Assembly: GCF_014873875.1 (NCBI RefSeq)
Contig: NZ_JADBEM010000001.1
Span: forward strand, 3,348,001 to 3,412,000
Reading direction: 5' to 3'
DNA length: 64,000 bases
Source of the DNA: Actinopolymorpha pittospori
GTDB taxonomy: Bacteria; Actinomycetota; Actinomycetes; Propionibacteriales; Actinopolymorphaceae
Part shown: piece after piece, positions 25,760 through 34,014 of the stretch
Position numbering within the stretch: position 1 is the stretch's first letter
How the letters are laid out: each line of letters begins with the position of its first letter
The notes under the pieces: generated by a model
Seen by the model: the letters and a program-made list of their open reading frames with translations, nothing else
Databases searched by the model: none
Told to the model about the DNA's origin: nothing
Position numbers and translations under genes: made by a program

Positions 25760-26710
25760 ATCACCGGACCAAATCAGGTCGTTCGACCGTATGGGTCCGC
25801 GCGCTTCGAGGTGGCCTTCACACCCGACGACACCACGCTGAAGAAGGCCCGGTGGTCGGTGACCGAGTCGGACGGTTCGCCGACGGACAAGGCGACGATC
25901 GACGACGCCGGCGTCCTCCGGGTCAACCATCGTGACGGGAACGTCGTCGTCACCGCCACGGCCGCCGACGCGGGCGGGGTGAGCACGAACGCGACCGTGA
26001 CCATCGCCCTCGATCCGAGCCTGTATCGGTCCAACGCCTCCCGCTGGCCAGGGGCGAGCGCGACCGCGTCCTCCCAGTTCAACAACGACTTCCGGGCGGC
26101 GAAGGTCCATGACGGCTTCGGCGCCGCCGCGGGTGAGTGGGCGTCCGGCGGCGAACAGAACCCGTGGATACGCCTGGAGTGGACGACCCCGGTCCAGGCG
26201 GACACCATCACGCTGTACGACCGGCCGGGCGTCGACGACGCCACCGGCGGCACCCTGAGCTTCAGTGACGGCAGCAGTGTGCCGGTGGACGGCATACCGG
26301 CCGACGGCGGCGCGAAGACGGTCAGTCTCGGGCAGAAGAGGTTCACCTGGGTACGGTTCCAGGTTGTCGGCGGGTCGGGACCCAACGTCGGCCTCGCCGA
26401 GTTCGAGGTCGCGGCCACACCGTCACCACCGCAGGCACCGACCGACGTCGCGGCGGCTCCGCTCGAGGACGGAGTGGTCGTGTCGTGGAGCCCGCCGGCG
26501 TTCGACGGTGGTGCTCCGCTGACCGGGTACGTCGTGACGCCGTACCGGCAGGGTGTCGCTCTGGATCCGGTGAATGTGGAGGCGGGCCTGAGCAGTGCCA
26601 CCGTCACCGGGCTGTCGGCCGGGCAGGCGTATGAGTTCGGTGTCGCGGCAAGGAACATCGTCGGGACGGGGCCGGAGTCAGCACGCACCGAGCCGGTGGT
26701 TCCGACGTGA
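25760..26710 (+). repeat. Ig-like/discoidin/FN3 module, copy 2
   Basis: The second module copy, ending the GH92 gene. The domain order matches copy 1: 'ITGPNQVVRPYGSARFEVAF', 'YRSNASRWPGASATASSQF', 'APTDVAAAPLEDGVVVSWSP'. Its last 228 bases (26483-26710) are nearly identical at DNA level to the end of copy 3, unlike the rest of the module, which is similar mainly as protein. Confidence 0.85.
26483..26710 (+). repeat. Direct DNA repeat, copy A (FN3 end of GH92 gene)
   Basis: A 228-base direct repeat of 28261-28488 with about nine mismatches by eye, including the stop codon. The identity is far higher than in the upstream parts of the modules, which points to recent duplication or gene conversion. 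Confidence 0.9.
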
Positions 26711-28488
26711 CCGGGACGGACGATTCGGGGTCGGACTCGGAGGCGGACTCGGAGGTGGACGTGAGACAGGTGGACGTGGCACAGGGGGTACGGAGGCCGC
26801 TGCGGAGGTTCGGCGTCCTGGTCGCGGGCATGGCAGTCCTGCTCGCCGCGAGTACCTCGGTCGGTGAGTCGTCGTCGACCGCGGTCGCGGCCTCCGCGCC
26901 GACGCCGCAGGGACGCGAGGCCACTCGTCTCTTCACCTTCGGGCACTCCTATGTCGCCGGCCTCGGAGCGTCGAAGCCGGACCGGGCGTGGCCGTCGATC
27001 GTCGCCGCGCGGACCTGCCGCCCGCTCGTCAACAAGGCCAGGTCCAGTGACCTGTCCGCGGAGACGGAGAACCAGTTCCTGATGACGGTGAACTCGTTCA
27101 GGCGCGGTGACGTGGTTGTCATCGAGACCGGTATCAACGACGTCCGGTTGTTCGGCCCGGACGCGGACCTGGCGAACCGGTACGCGCAGCACCTCACCGA
27201 GATGCTCTCGTACCTGCGTTCCACCCAGCGGGGGCGAGAGATCCCGGTCGTCTTCGTGGTTGATCCCGGCATCTCGGCCTCGACATGGTCGAAATACCCG
27301 CCGTACGACAAGGGCAGTCAGGAGGTCGCGGACGACTACGCCGAGAAGCTGAAGGACGTCGCCGCGGACATGTCGGACATCAGTGTGGTCGACGTCAGGT
27401 CGACGTGGTCCGAGGAGCACATAGCCGCCGACGGCGTGCATCCCAACGACACCGGCCACGCGACGATCGCGGCCGCCGTGGGAGAGGCCCTGCGCGCGGA
27501 GCGGCTCGGTCGCTGCCAGGACGTGACACGCATCCAGGTCCACGGCCCCGAGTTGATCGAGGAGCCCTACGGTACGGCCAGATTCACCGCCACCTTCGCG
27601 CCGAGAAACTCGCTGCACCAGGCCACCTGGTCCGTCACCGAACCCGATGGCTCACCCACCGACCGGGCGGTGATCGACGACGAGGGCACCCTGACGGTCA
27701 ACCACCGTGATGGCGACGTCCTGGTCACCGCCACCGCCGCGGACGGGGCCGGTGCGCGGGCGAGCATGCGCGTGCACCTCGAACTCGACAAGGCGCTGTT
27801 GCGGGGCAATGCCGCACGATGGCCCGGCGCCGAGGTCACCGCGTCGTCGACGTACAACAGCGACTTCGGCGCGGAGAACGCGCGGGACGGCGTGATCCAG
27901 GCCGACGGTGGCGAGTGGGCGTCCGCGGGGGAGCAGAATCCCTGGATCGAACTCCGCTGGGCGCAGCCGGTCCGGGCCGATCGGGTCGTGCTCTACGACC
28001 GGGCCGGGATCGACGACCTTCACGGCGGAACGCTGAGCTTCGGTGACGGCAGCACGGTCGAGGTGAGAGACGTACCGACCAATGGCGATGCCCAAGTGGT
28101 GACCTTCGCCATGCGGACGTTCACCTCGCTGCGCTTCCAGGTCGAGGGCGGCACCGGACCCAACGTCGGGATGTCGGAGTTCGAGGTCCACGCCGTCCCG
28201 TCCGCTCCGCAGGCGCCTGCGCAGGTGGCGGCAGTGGCGGGTGAGCGCGTCGCGACGGTGTCGTGGAGCCCGCCGGCGTTCGATGGTGGTGCTCCGCTGA
28301 CCGGGTACGTCGTGACGCCGTACCGGCAGGGTGTCGCTCTGGATCCGGTGAATGTGGACGCGGGCCTGAGCAGCGTCGCCGTCACCGGATTGTCGGCCGG
28401 GCAGGCGTATGAGTTCGGTGTCGCGGCCAGGAACATCGTCGGGACGGGGCCGGAGTCGGCACGCACCGAGCCGGTGGTTCCGACCTGA
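26707..28488 (+). CDS. Secreted SGNH/GDSL hydrolase with Ig-like/discoidin/FN3 tail
   Basis: The product has 593 residues. The GTG start overlaps the GH92 stop as GTGA. An acidic leader precedes a hydrophobic segment ('FGVLVAGMAVLLAASTS') that should act as a signal or anchor. The SGNH domain (about 75-265) has block I 'LFTFGHSYVAGLG' (Ser nucleophile, with His in place of the usual Asp before it), block III 'ETGINDVRLFG' and block V 'AADGVHPNDTGH' with the catalytic Asp and His. The C-terminal 319 residues are copy 3 of the module shared with the GH92 protein. It probably de-esterifies the same polysaccharide that the mannosidase attacks. Alternative GTG codons further in could also start translation. 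Confidence 0.87.
   Translation: MTGTDDSGSDSEADSEVDVRQVDVAQGVRRPLRRFGVLVAGMAVLLAASTSVGESSSTAVAASAPTPQGREATRLFTFGHSYVAGLGASKPDRAWPSIVAARTCRPLVNKARSSDLSAETENQFLMTVNSFRRGDVVVIETGINDVRLFGPDADLANRYAQHLTEMLSYLRSTQRGREIPVVFVVDPGISASTWSKYPPYDKGSQEVADDYAEKLKDVAADMSDISVVDVRSTWSEEHIAADGVHPNDTGHATIAAAVGEALRAERLGRCQDVTRIQVHGPELIEEPYGTARFTATFAPRNSLHQATWSVTEPDGSPTDRAVIDDEGTLTVNHRDGDVLVTATAADGAGARASMRVHLELDKALLRGNAARWPGAEVTASSTYNSDFGAENARDGVIQADGGEWASAGEQNPWIELRWAQPVRADRVVLYDRAGIDDLHGGTLSFGDGSTVEVRDVPTNGDAQVVTFAMRTFTSLRFQVEGGTGPNVGMSEFEVHAVPSAPQAPAQVAAVAGERVATVSWSPPAFDGGAPLTGYVVTPYRQGVALDPVNVDAGLSSVAVTGLSAGQAYEFGVAARNIVGTGPESARTEPVVPT
27532..28488 (+). repeat. Ig-like/discoidin/FN3 module, copy 3
   Basis: The third module copy, forming the C-terminus of the SGNH hydrolase. 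Domains in order start near 'IQVHGPELIEEPYGTARF', 'LLRGNAARWPGAEVTASSTY' and 'APAQVAAVAGERVATVSWSP'. The last 228 bases match 26483-26710 with about nine mismatches. Confidence 0.85.
28261..28488 (+). repeat. Direct DNA repeat, copy B (FN3 end of SGNH gene)
   Basis: The partner of 26483-26710, offset by 1778 bases and also ending at the stop codon. It is followed at once by a fragment of the SGNH coding sequence, the same order as after copy A but with about 358 bases missing. Confidence 0.9.
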
Positions 28489-28489
28489 C

Positions 28490-28625
28490 AACCAGTTCGG
28501 GATGACGGTGAACTCGTTCGGGCGCGGTGACGTGGTTGTCATTGAGACCGGCAGCAACGACGTCCGGTTGTCCGGCCCGGACGCGAACCTGGCGAACCGG
28601 TACGCACAGCTGATGGTCTCGCACT
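28490..28625 (+). pseudogene. Fragment of SGNH hydrolase gene (duplication remnant)
   Basis: Bases 28490-28610 match 27070-27190 of the SGNH gene with about nine differences, and a weaker match continues to about 28625 after a 9-base shift. The fragment covers the 'NQF.MTVNSF.RGDVVVIETG' part, including block III (here 'GSNDVRLSG'), and has no start, nucleophile or block V. It is a dead remnant between the SGNH gene and the next secreted protein gene. Confidence 0.88.
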
Positions 28626-28673
28626 CGTCGATCGCGGCATCTGGGCCGCACATCACTGGGGAGCAGGCGAACC

Positions 28674-29270
28674 ATGTCCATCACCGCTTTCGCGCGCAGA
28701 AGCGCGTACGCCGCCGTTCCGCGGGCGGCGCTGTCCGCGGCACTGGCGTTCTCGGCGTCGACACCGGCGGCAGCACAACGAGCCCTCTTCACCGAGGAGA
28801 CGGCGGGGGCCTTCTGGGCGCCCACACACGAGTGCGCGGAGGGCGGACCGGTGCAGGGCACGCTCCTGGTGCAGACCACCCGCGTCTTCGAGTCACCGGA
28901 CCGCGACGACGCCAACCCCACGGTGCGGGTGCAGTTCCTCGCGGTGTGCCCGGACGGTAGGTCGTTCAGTTGGGCCGCGGGAAGTGTCCCGGCGACCCTC
29001 ACCAGCACCGAGGACCTCAGGAGTGTCACCGCCTCCGGTGCGGGAGTCGCCCGGGACAACCTCGGCGGAACTCACCAGATCTCCTTCGACGTGGCCTGGA
29101 CGGGCGTCGGATCCCTGGAGGTCGACCGGCCCGCGCCGGGAAGCATGCGCAAGGAGCGGGAGGCGACCGCGACGGGTCAGGTGATCTTCGACGGCGAAGC
29201 GATCGTCGACGGCTCGAACAACCACCCGACCCGGGAGGCTCCGTTCGTCCGCGTCGACACCGAGCGGTGA
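28674..29270 (+). CDS. Secreted protein of unknown function
   Basis: The product has 198 residues. A signal peptide is clear ('FARRSAYAAVPRAALSAALA' then 'FSASTPAAA' with a likely cleavage after Ala-Ala-Ala). The mature part is beta-rich with two Cys residues, in 'THECAEGG' and 'LAVCPDGRSF', a plausible disulfide pair. No family is recognised. The 3' part resembles small exported actinomycete proteins that bind nothing known. GGGGAG upstream supports the ATG at 28674. It follows the SGNH remnant and precedes a strong hairpin. Confidence 0.7.
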   Translation: MSITAFARRSAYAAVPRAALSAALAFSASTPAAAQRALFTEETAGAFWAPTHECAEGGPVQGTLLVQTTRVFESPDRDDANPTVRVQFLAVCPDGRSFSWAAGSVPATLTSTEDLRSVTASGAGVARDNLGGTHQISFDVAWTGVGSLEVDRPAPGSMRKEREATATGQVIFDGEAIVDGSNNHPTREAPFVRVDTER

Positions 29271-29336
29271 TCCACCCACTCCCAGCGGCCAACGCGGCGG
29301 TGGTCGGGCCGGGCTCAGCCGCTGCGTAAACGGATA

Positions 29337-29378
29337 CGTGTGGGCGCCAGGTTCCGGTCGACGGTTGGCGCCCACACG
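29337..29378. terminator. Long perfect hairpin, probable bidirectional terminator
   Basis: Two perfectly complementary 13-base arms (29337-29349 CGTGTGGGCGCCA and 29366-29378 TGGCGCCCACACG) flank a 16-base loop, 67 bases after the stop of the secreted protein gene. There is no T-run, which is usual for actinomycete hairpin terminators. It lies 27 bases before the next start on the same strand, so an attenuator or regulator-site role is also possible. Confidence 0.6.
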
Positions 29379-29404
29379 GCTCGCTGATCTGCCAGGATCA
29401 CCGC

Positions 29405-29986
29405 ATGGATCTGGCCGGTCGTCGTGCACCGCTCTGGATCGCCGTCGGCCTTGTGGCCGCGGCGCTCACCTGGTCCCACCTGACCGGCGGCGAGGACGAG
29501 CCGGCGCCGGACACGCGCGAGTACGCGCAGGCCCAACTCGCCGCGGCCGAAGGCGTGCCGATGGTCCTACCGGTGGCGCTGCCTGCCGGTTACGACTACG
29601 GACGCCTGTACAGCTTCGACTCCGGGGCGCGGGACCAGACCGGCGACGGCAGCGACGGCACCTCCCTCACCGACCTCGGGCTGCCCGACGGCTACGGCGG
29701 CGCCGACGTCAGCTGGAGGCATGCCGACTCACGTGAGGTCGTGTTCTCTCCCGACCCGGACCGATCCTCCGACGATGACGACCTCCCCATCGTCGCCGTG
29801 TGCGTCCAGCCGACCAGCCTCGACGACGAGCTCTGCCCCGAGTCGCAGGACGCGAGGCATCTACAGCGACAGCTCGGCGGGACACGGGTGGCCATCTACG
29901 TCGCCAGCAAGGACCACCACGACGTCAGCGCATGGCGCGACGTCGCCCTCACCACCGACCTTTCCAAGGTCCGCTGGCTCCACTGA
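29405..29986 (+). CDS. Membrane-anchored protein of unknown function
   Basis: The product has 193 residues. One N-terminal hydrophobic helix ('PLWIAVGLVAAALTWSHL') without a lipobox suggests a single-pass anchor with the bulk outside. The extracellular part is acidic with 'DRSSDDDDLP' and two Cys residues ('AVCVQPTSLDDELC') likely paired. The 'PVALPAGYDYGRL' segment recalls small actinomycete exported proteins of no known role. It converges on the FAD oxidoreductase gene, 19 bases apart. Function unknown. Confidence 0.7.
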   Translation: MDLAGRRAPLWIAVGLVAAALTWSHLTGGEDEPAPDTREYAQAQLAAAEGVPMVLPVALPAGYDYGRLYSFDSGARDQTGDGSDGTSLTDLGLPDGYGGADVSWRHADSREVVFSPDPDRSSDDDDLPIVAVCVQPTSLDDELCPESQDARHLQRQLGGTRVAIYVASKDHHDVSAWRDVALTTDLSKVRWLH

Positions 29987-30005
29987 GAGGTTCCGTCGCG
30001 CGCCT

Positions 30006-32258
30006 CTAGCGCCGGTCGTCGTAGGCGCGTACGGACACGATGTGTGCACGTGGCGCGCCGTTGGTGGCGTGGACGACGACGCGTAGCGCGTCCGTACGCA
30101 GGTCGACGTCGAAGCGTCGGGTCCGTCGACGGTTAGCCTGCTCACCGGCCACCGGGTGCCACTGCCCGTCGGTCCGCGCCTGGATCTCGTAGTCGCGGAC
30201 CAGCCCGGGCATGGTTTCGCTCGGCGTCCAGTGGTGGTGCAGGTTGATCAGGTCCTCCTCGACCTCGACGTCGAAGATCACGGCCAGCTGGCGGATCTCG
30301 ACCGGCTCCGGCCACTGGAGCTCGAGCCACGGGTGCGGGTCGAAGGCCAACGGCTCCGACGCCCACAGCTGTGGGCCCCCGTAAGGGCGGGCGTAGCCGC
30401 CGACGGCGCGCTGCGGTGCGTACGCGTCAGTCTGTTCGACCAGGCGCAGGCACAGGCCCTCCCGATGCCAGACGTGCTTCCAGGACCGCCACTGCTCGGT
30501 GTACTGCTCGTCGGGGTCCATCTCCCGATGCCGGAAGAACAACAGTCCCGGCTCGGTGGTCGCGCTCCGGTGCACCTTCAGGTCGGGGTTGGGCGCCAGC
30601 ACCACGAACGCGTTCTGTGCCTCCTGCGGTGTCCAGTCGAGGTTGACGCGAACCCACTGCTTCTCTCCCGCGGACACCGCGACCTGCGTCGCACCGACCT
30701 GGTCGGCCGGCAGGTAGTTCTGCGGCTTGCCAGTCGTGTGAACGGCGACGTCCAGGGTGGTGTCGGCCCGGGCGTCGACCAACAGCTCCAGCGCGCCGAG
30801 GGTGGGTGCCACAGGCAGCACGATCCCAAGCGGGGCGTCGAGAGCCTCCGTGTCGGTGCTGACCTCGACCGTGAGCTGACGCAGGGTGGACGACGCCGTC
30901 ACCGTCGCGCGCGGGGCGAGATCGTGGGGATCCTCGGAGCAGATTCCGAGGACGGACGCGTCGGTGCGCACCAACGCCCGGCGGACCTCGCTCACGTGGT
31001 CGCGCGCGAGCTCACGCGGAGAGCAGTCCAGGCTCAGCGCGAGATGTGCCGCGAGGCCGGCCGCCTCGCCCAGGACGGCGCACGTGGCCATCACCCGCGT
31101 ACTGCCGAACGCCACGTGGCTCGCGCTGATGTCCCGGCCGGCCATCCACAGGTTCGCGACGTTGCGGGAGTACAGGCAACGCAGCGGGATGTGGTAGTTG
31201 CCGTCGGCGTGCCAGTGCCGGGAGCCGCGTTCGCTGGCGTAGACACCGCCGGGCGGGTGGAGGTCGATCGACCAGCCTCCGAACGCCACCCGGTCGGGGA
31301 ACTCGGTCTGGCCCAGGACGTCGTGCTGGGTGAGCACGTGGTCGCCGACGAACCGGCGATACTCCCGCTTGCCCGGGACCGAACCGATCCATTCCAGGGT
31401 GAGGTTGTCCGCCGCGAAACTGCCGGAGTTCTTGATGTAGTCCCAGATGCCGTAGACGACGGACTGCAGCTCGTCGCGGATCGTCTCGTTGTCGTCCACG
31501 ACGTCGAGTTCGCCGCCCCACTCGATCCACCAGTACGCGCAGCCGTTGTTCTCCACGGCGATCACGCGGCGGTCGGGGACGGCCGTCTCGGTGATGTCCT
31601 TGGCGAAGGGCGGTGGGATGAAGGGTGCGGGCCGTCCGACGTCCTTGGTGTAGAAGAGGATCGTGCTACCGAGGGTGTTGTCGTCGGGCACCTGCGGCGC
31701 CCACGGCTCCTGGTAGACGTCGTACGCCTCACGGCCGGTCCGAAAGTCGGCACCGGCGAGGAAGCCGATCAGGCCGTCGCCGCTGCAGTCGATGAACACC
31801 GGGCTCTCGAAGCGGATGCGGCGTTCGGACCCGGACATCCAGCCGGTGACCGAGACGACCCGCTGCTCGTAGCCGTCCTCCGACCGGGCGGTCGGAAGAG
31901 CCTCCGCCTGGACCTCCGTCACGTCGGTGTTGAGGAAGAGGGTGATGTTCGGCTCGGCCCGAACGGCTTCGAGCACGGTGAGGTCCCAGTAGTAGGGGTT
32001 TCCCTCGCGGTTGCGGTACTGGTTCTCCACGAACAGCTCGCCCATGATTCCGGTCTCGCGGGCGTTGCGGTGGAATCCGTGGCCGGTGGCACCGCAGACC
32101 CAGACCCGGACCTCACTGGAGGAGTTGCCCCCGAGCACGGGACGGTTCTGCACCAGGGCGACCCGCGATCCGGCACGTGCGGCGGCGATGGCCGCGCACA
32201 CTCCCGCCAGCCCGCCGCCGATCACCGTGACGTCGCTTCTGACCTGCTCCGAGCGCAT
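30006..32258 (-). CDS. FAD-dependent oxidoreductase (PF12831 type) with C-terminal discoidin-like region
   Basis: From ATG 32258 (GGAGG 10 bases upstream) the product has 750 residues. The FAD-binding dinucleotide motif is 'VTVIGGGLAGVCAAIAAARAG' (given as 'VIGGGLAGVCAAIAAARAG'), followed by 'PVLGGNSSSEVRVWVCGATGH' (the family's 'LGGNSSSE' signature) and the second FAD site 'NLWMAGRDISASHVAFGSTR'. Residues about 480-750 are beta-rich and end in a galactose-binding-like domain ('SEPLAFDPHPWLELQWPEPV', 'DYEIQARTDGQW'). No signal peptide is evident. Proteins of this family are found in sugar-catabolic loci of Kribbella-like actinomycetes and planctomycetes. The substrate is unproven, possibly a sugar or sugar acid hydroxyl. 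Two PhyH oxygenases lie nearby. Confidence 0.88.
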   Translation of the reverse strand: MRSEQVRSDVTVIGGGLAGVCAAIAAARAGSRVALVQNRPVLGGNSSSEVRVWVCGATGHGFHRNARETGIMGELFVENQYRNREGNPYYWDLTVLEAVRAEPNITLFLNTDVTEVQAEALPTARSEDGYEQRVVSVTGWMSGSERRIRFESPVFIDCSGDGLIGFLAGADFRTGREAYDVYQEPWAPQVPDDNTLGSTILFYTKDVGRPAPFIPPPFAKDITETAVPDRRVIAVENNGCAYWWIEWGGELDVVDDNETIRDELQSVVYGIWDYIKNSGSFAADNLTLEWIGSVPGKREYRRFVGDHVLTQHDVLGQTEFPDRVAFGGWSIDLHPPGGVYASERGSRHWHADGNYHIPLRCLYSRNVANLWMAGRDISASHVAFGSTRVMATCAVLGEAAGLAAHLALSLDCSPRELARDHVSEVRRALVRTDASVLGICSEDPHDLAPRATVTASSTLRQLTVEVSTDTEALDAPLGIVLPVAPTLGALELLVDARADTTLDVAVHTTGKPQNYLPADQVGATQVAVSAGEKQWVRVNLDWTPQEAQNAFVVLAPNPDLKVHRSATTEPGLLFFRHREMDPDEQYTEQWRSWKHVWHREGLCLRLVEQTDAYAPQRAVGGYARPYGGPQLWASEPLAFDPHPWLELQWPEPVEIRQLAVIFDVEVEEDLINLHHHWTPSETMPGLVRDYEIQARTDGQWHPVAGEQANRRRTRRFDVDLRTDALRVVVHATNGAPRAHIVSVRAYDDRR

Positions 32259-32574
32259 GCCGATCAACCCTCCTCTTCCTGCCTCGGCTCACCCGTCGGC
32301 GTACCTGTGTGGTGTGCTCGAAGGCGAGGTCCGAGACTCAACGGCCACGGTAATCGTGTTGGCGCCCAGGGACCCGGCGCGCGGGCAGGTGTGGTCGATA
32401 CCGGTCAGCCCCACGCGGACCCGGCTGCTGGCGGCCTGTCCGATGCTCCGGGTGCTGCGGCCGCGCGGGATCCGGAGGCCTACGGCCGGCTCACCACCCG
32501 GCCGTGGTTCCTGTTCGTACGCGCCGTGGCATAGGCCCGACGCCCGCCACGCGGCCGCGACCCGCTCCCGGCGC
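32259..32574. other. Intergenic region without a supported gene
   Basis: These 316 bases lie between the FAD oxidoreductase start and the YCII gene stop, both on the minus strand. They must contain the oxidoreductase promoter. A plus-strand frame ending at 32534 reads 'AARDPEAYGRLTTRPWFLFV', which looks protein-like but has no start. It may be a remnant. No operator or hairpin was recognised. Confidence 0.4.
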
Positions 32575-32931
32575 TCAGCCGTGCTCCCGGATCGGGCGGA
32601 TCTCGACACCGCTGTGGCCCGCATGGACCTCCGGGAGCTTCCCGGCGAGGGAGATCGCCTGGTCGAGGTCGGAGGCGTCGAGCACGTAGTAACCGCCGAG
32701 CACCTCCTTCGTCTCGGCGAACGGTCCGTCGATGACCATGAGTCGGCCCGTCGCGTCCGCGCGCAGGCTGGTCGTGGCCGTCGTGGACTCCAGTTCGTGA
32801 CCGCCGAGCACGCTGGCCCCGGCCGCCGCCCGGAAGGCCTCGTGCCCCTCCATGTTGGCCTGCTCCTCCTCCGCGGTCCTCGCGTCCCACTTCTGCTCGT
32901 CCCCGTAGATGAGGACCAGGTACTTCGCCAT
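32575..32931 (-). CDS. YCII-related (DGPF) domain protein
   Basis: This is a 118-residue single-domain protein starting 'MAKYLVLIYGDEQKWD', with the family-defining 'LMVIDGPFAETKEVLGGYYV' and 'LPEVHAGHSGVEIRPI'. The fold is a ferredoxin-like dimer. Members are often next to ECF sigma factor genes as part of a poorly understood pair, but no sigma factor gene is seen here. The start at 32931 is chosen because it matches the family N-terminus. Upstream codons give unrelated sequence. Confidence 0.9.
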   Translation of the reverse strand: MAKYLVLIYGDEQKWDARTAEEEQANMEGHEAFRAAAGASVLGGHELESTTATTSLRADATGRLMVIDGPFAETKEVLGGYYVLDASDLDQAISLAGKLPEVHAGHSGVEIRPIREHG

Positions 32932-33148
32932 GTCGCTGCTCCGATGATGTGGGGCCCGGTCGGCCCGACCATGCCTATGACGTACCAGGAGTCCGCCAAT
33001 CGACAAACCGACGCGCCCGGTCCAGGTGGCTCCGGGAGAAGGCGCGGCCGTTCGCGGAACGCCGCTGGCGCGCGCGTCACCGCTGGGGGATCGTGGGTGA
33101 ACAGCGGGGAGTCTTCGGTACACAGGCAATCGAAGGAGCATCCGATAG

Positions 33149-33928
33149 ATGATGAATCCCGAAGTCGCGCCGGGCCCGTTCACCGATCTGGATCGCTTTG
33201 TGTTCGAGTCGTGGGGCTACCTCGTGATCCCCGACGTGCTGACCCCGGCGGAGGCGGAGGAGGCCTATGAGGCGTCCAAGCGGCTGCACGCCTCCCGCGA
33301 ACGGGCGTTCGGCCAGATCGGACAGGGCTACCACACCGAACCCAGCCTCGAGCGACTGATCGACCATGCGGCCGTGCTGCCCAAGGTGCGGGGTCTGTTC
33401 GGCGACCGGTTCATCCTGCAGGCGAGCTGGAACACCATGCAGCCCGCGCACGCCGGGGTGGGTGGCTGGCATCAGGACGGCTCGAGCGCGTACAACTTCA
33501 ACCAGGTGGGATATCCGGTACCCCTGATCCAGTTGCGGGCGTCGTTCCTGCTGACCGACCAGCTGGAGCCGGGCACGGGCAACATGGAACTCATCCCGGG
33601 CAGCCACCGCAGCCAGGTGCCGCTGCCGGCCGACATCCGCGCCGAGCGGGGCGACACCCCGATCGGGCACGTGATCTGCGCGCCGATCGGGTCGGTGCTC
33701 CTGTTCCACAACGGTGTGTGGCACCGCACCTACCGCCACGACGGAGACCGCGACCGTTACACGGCGCACTACGTCTACAGCCCGCCGTGGGTGCGTGCGG
33801 CCGACCGGTTCGCCAACTCCGAGGACTTCCTGGAGCGGACGACGCCGATGCGCCGGGCCCTGATGGGCGAGTTCGAACGGCCCGACGCTCCCTACGGGGC
33901 CAGCTACCAGCCGCTGCCGTTCGGCTAG
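33149..33928 (+). CDS. Phytanoyl-CoA dioxygenase (PhyH) family Fe(II)/2-oxoglutarate oxygenase
   Basis: The product has 259 residues and a double-stranded beta-helix oxygenase core. The metal triad is visible as His and Asp in 'GGWHQDGSSAYNF' and the distal His in 'HNGVWHRTYRHDGD'. 'TGNMELIPGSHRSQVPLP' is the typical PhyH strand between them, and the final Arg for 2-oxoglutarate is likely in 'DRDRYTAHYVY'. A GGAG 10 bases upstream supports ATG 33149. Bacterial members hydroxylate very varied small molecules. The neighbouring second PhyH and FAD oxidoreductase genes suggest joint oxidative catabolism, but substrate is unknown. Confidence 0.88.
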   Translation: MMNPEVAPGPFTDLDRFVFESWGYLVIPDVLTPAEAEEAYEASKRLHASRERAFGQIGQGYHTEPSLERLIDHAAVLPKVRGLFGDRFILQASWNTMQPAHAGVGGWHQDGSSAYNFNQVGYPVPLIQLRASFLLTDQLEPGTGNMELIPGSHRSQVPLPADIRAERGDTPIGHVICAPIGSVLLFHNGVWHRTYRHDGDRDRYTAHYVYSPPWVRAADRFANSEDFLERTTPMRRALMGEFERPDAPYGASYQPLPFG

Positions 33929-34014
33929 CTCGCCGGCACCCTCCGTGCGCCAGGTGCCTGTCGCCGCGTTCGTCACCCGAGTCGCGGCGACAGCCACCGG
34001 GGCTGGGTCGTGTC

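Larger units (their letters stand above)
21904..26710 (+). pseudogene. GH92 alpha-mannosidase, secreted multidomain, with two -1 frameshifts
   Basis: Joined across two apparent single-base losses (about 22829 and 25154), the product would be about 1600 residues. A signal peptide (Arg/Lys then 'LVAMAAAVAMLSGVG') is followed by the GH92 N-terminal domain ('GFSHIHDWQFSGVQMMP') and the (alpha/alpha)6 domain ('MYNYDALWLTQWNVNSILGL'). The probable general acid Glu lies in 'VESNSWQATWF', and the catalytic Asp pair lies in 'HHDEDQGQMGA'. The barrel is interrupted by a discoidin-like domain near 23556-23960. Two Ig-like/discoidin/FN3 modules (24801-25759, 25760-26710) form the C-terminus. GH92 enzymes remove alpha-mannose from fungal or N-glycan mannans. 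GTG 21904 has GAGG 5 bases upstream. Either it is a real pseudogene or the sequence has errors. All three segments remain well conserved, which favours recent damage or error. Confidence 0.85.

Noticed and set aside
30156..32534. 792-codon plus-strand frame opposite the FAD oxidoreductase
   Set aside because: No recognisable motif and antisense to a gene with clear FAD motifs. The short tail after 32267 looks more protein-like but is too short to call.
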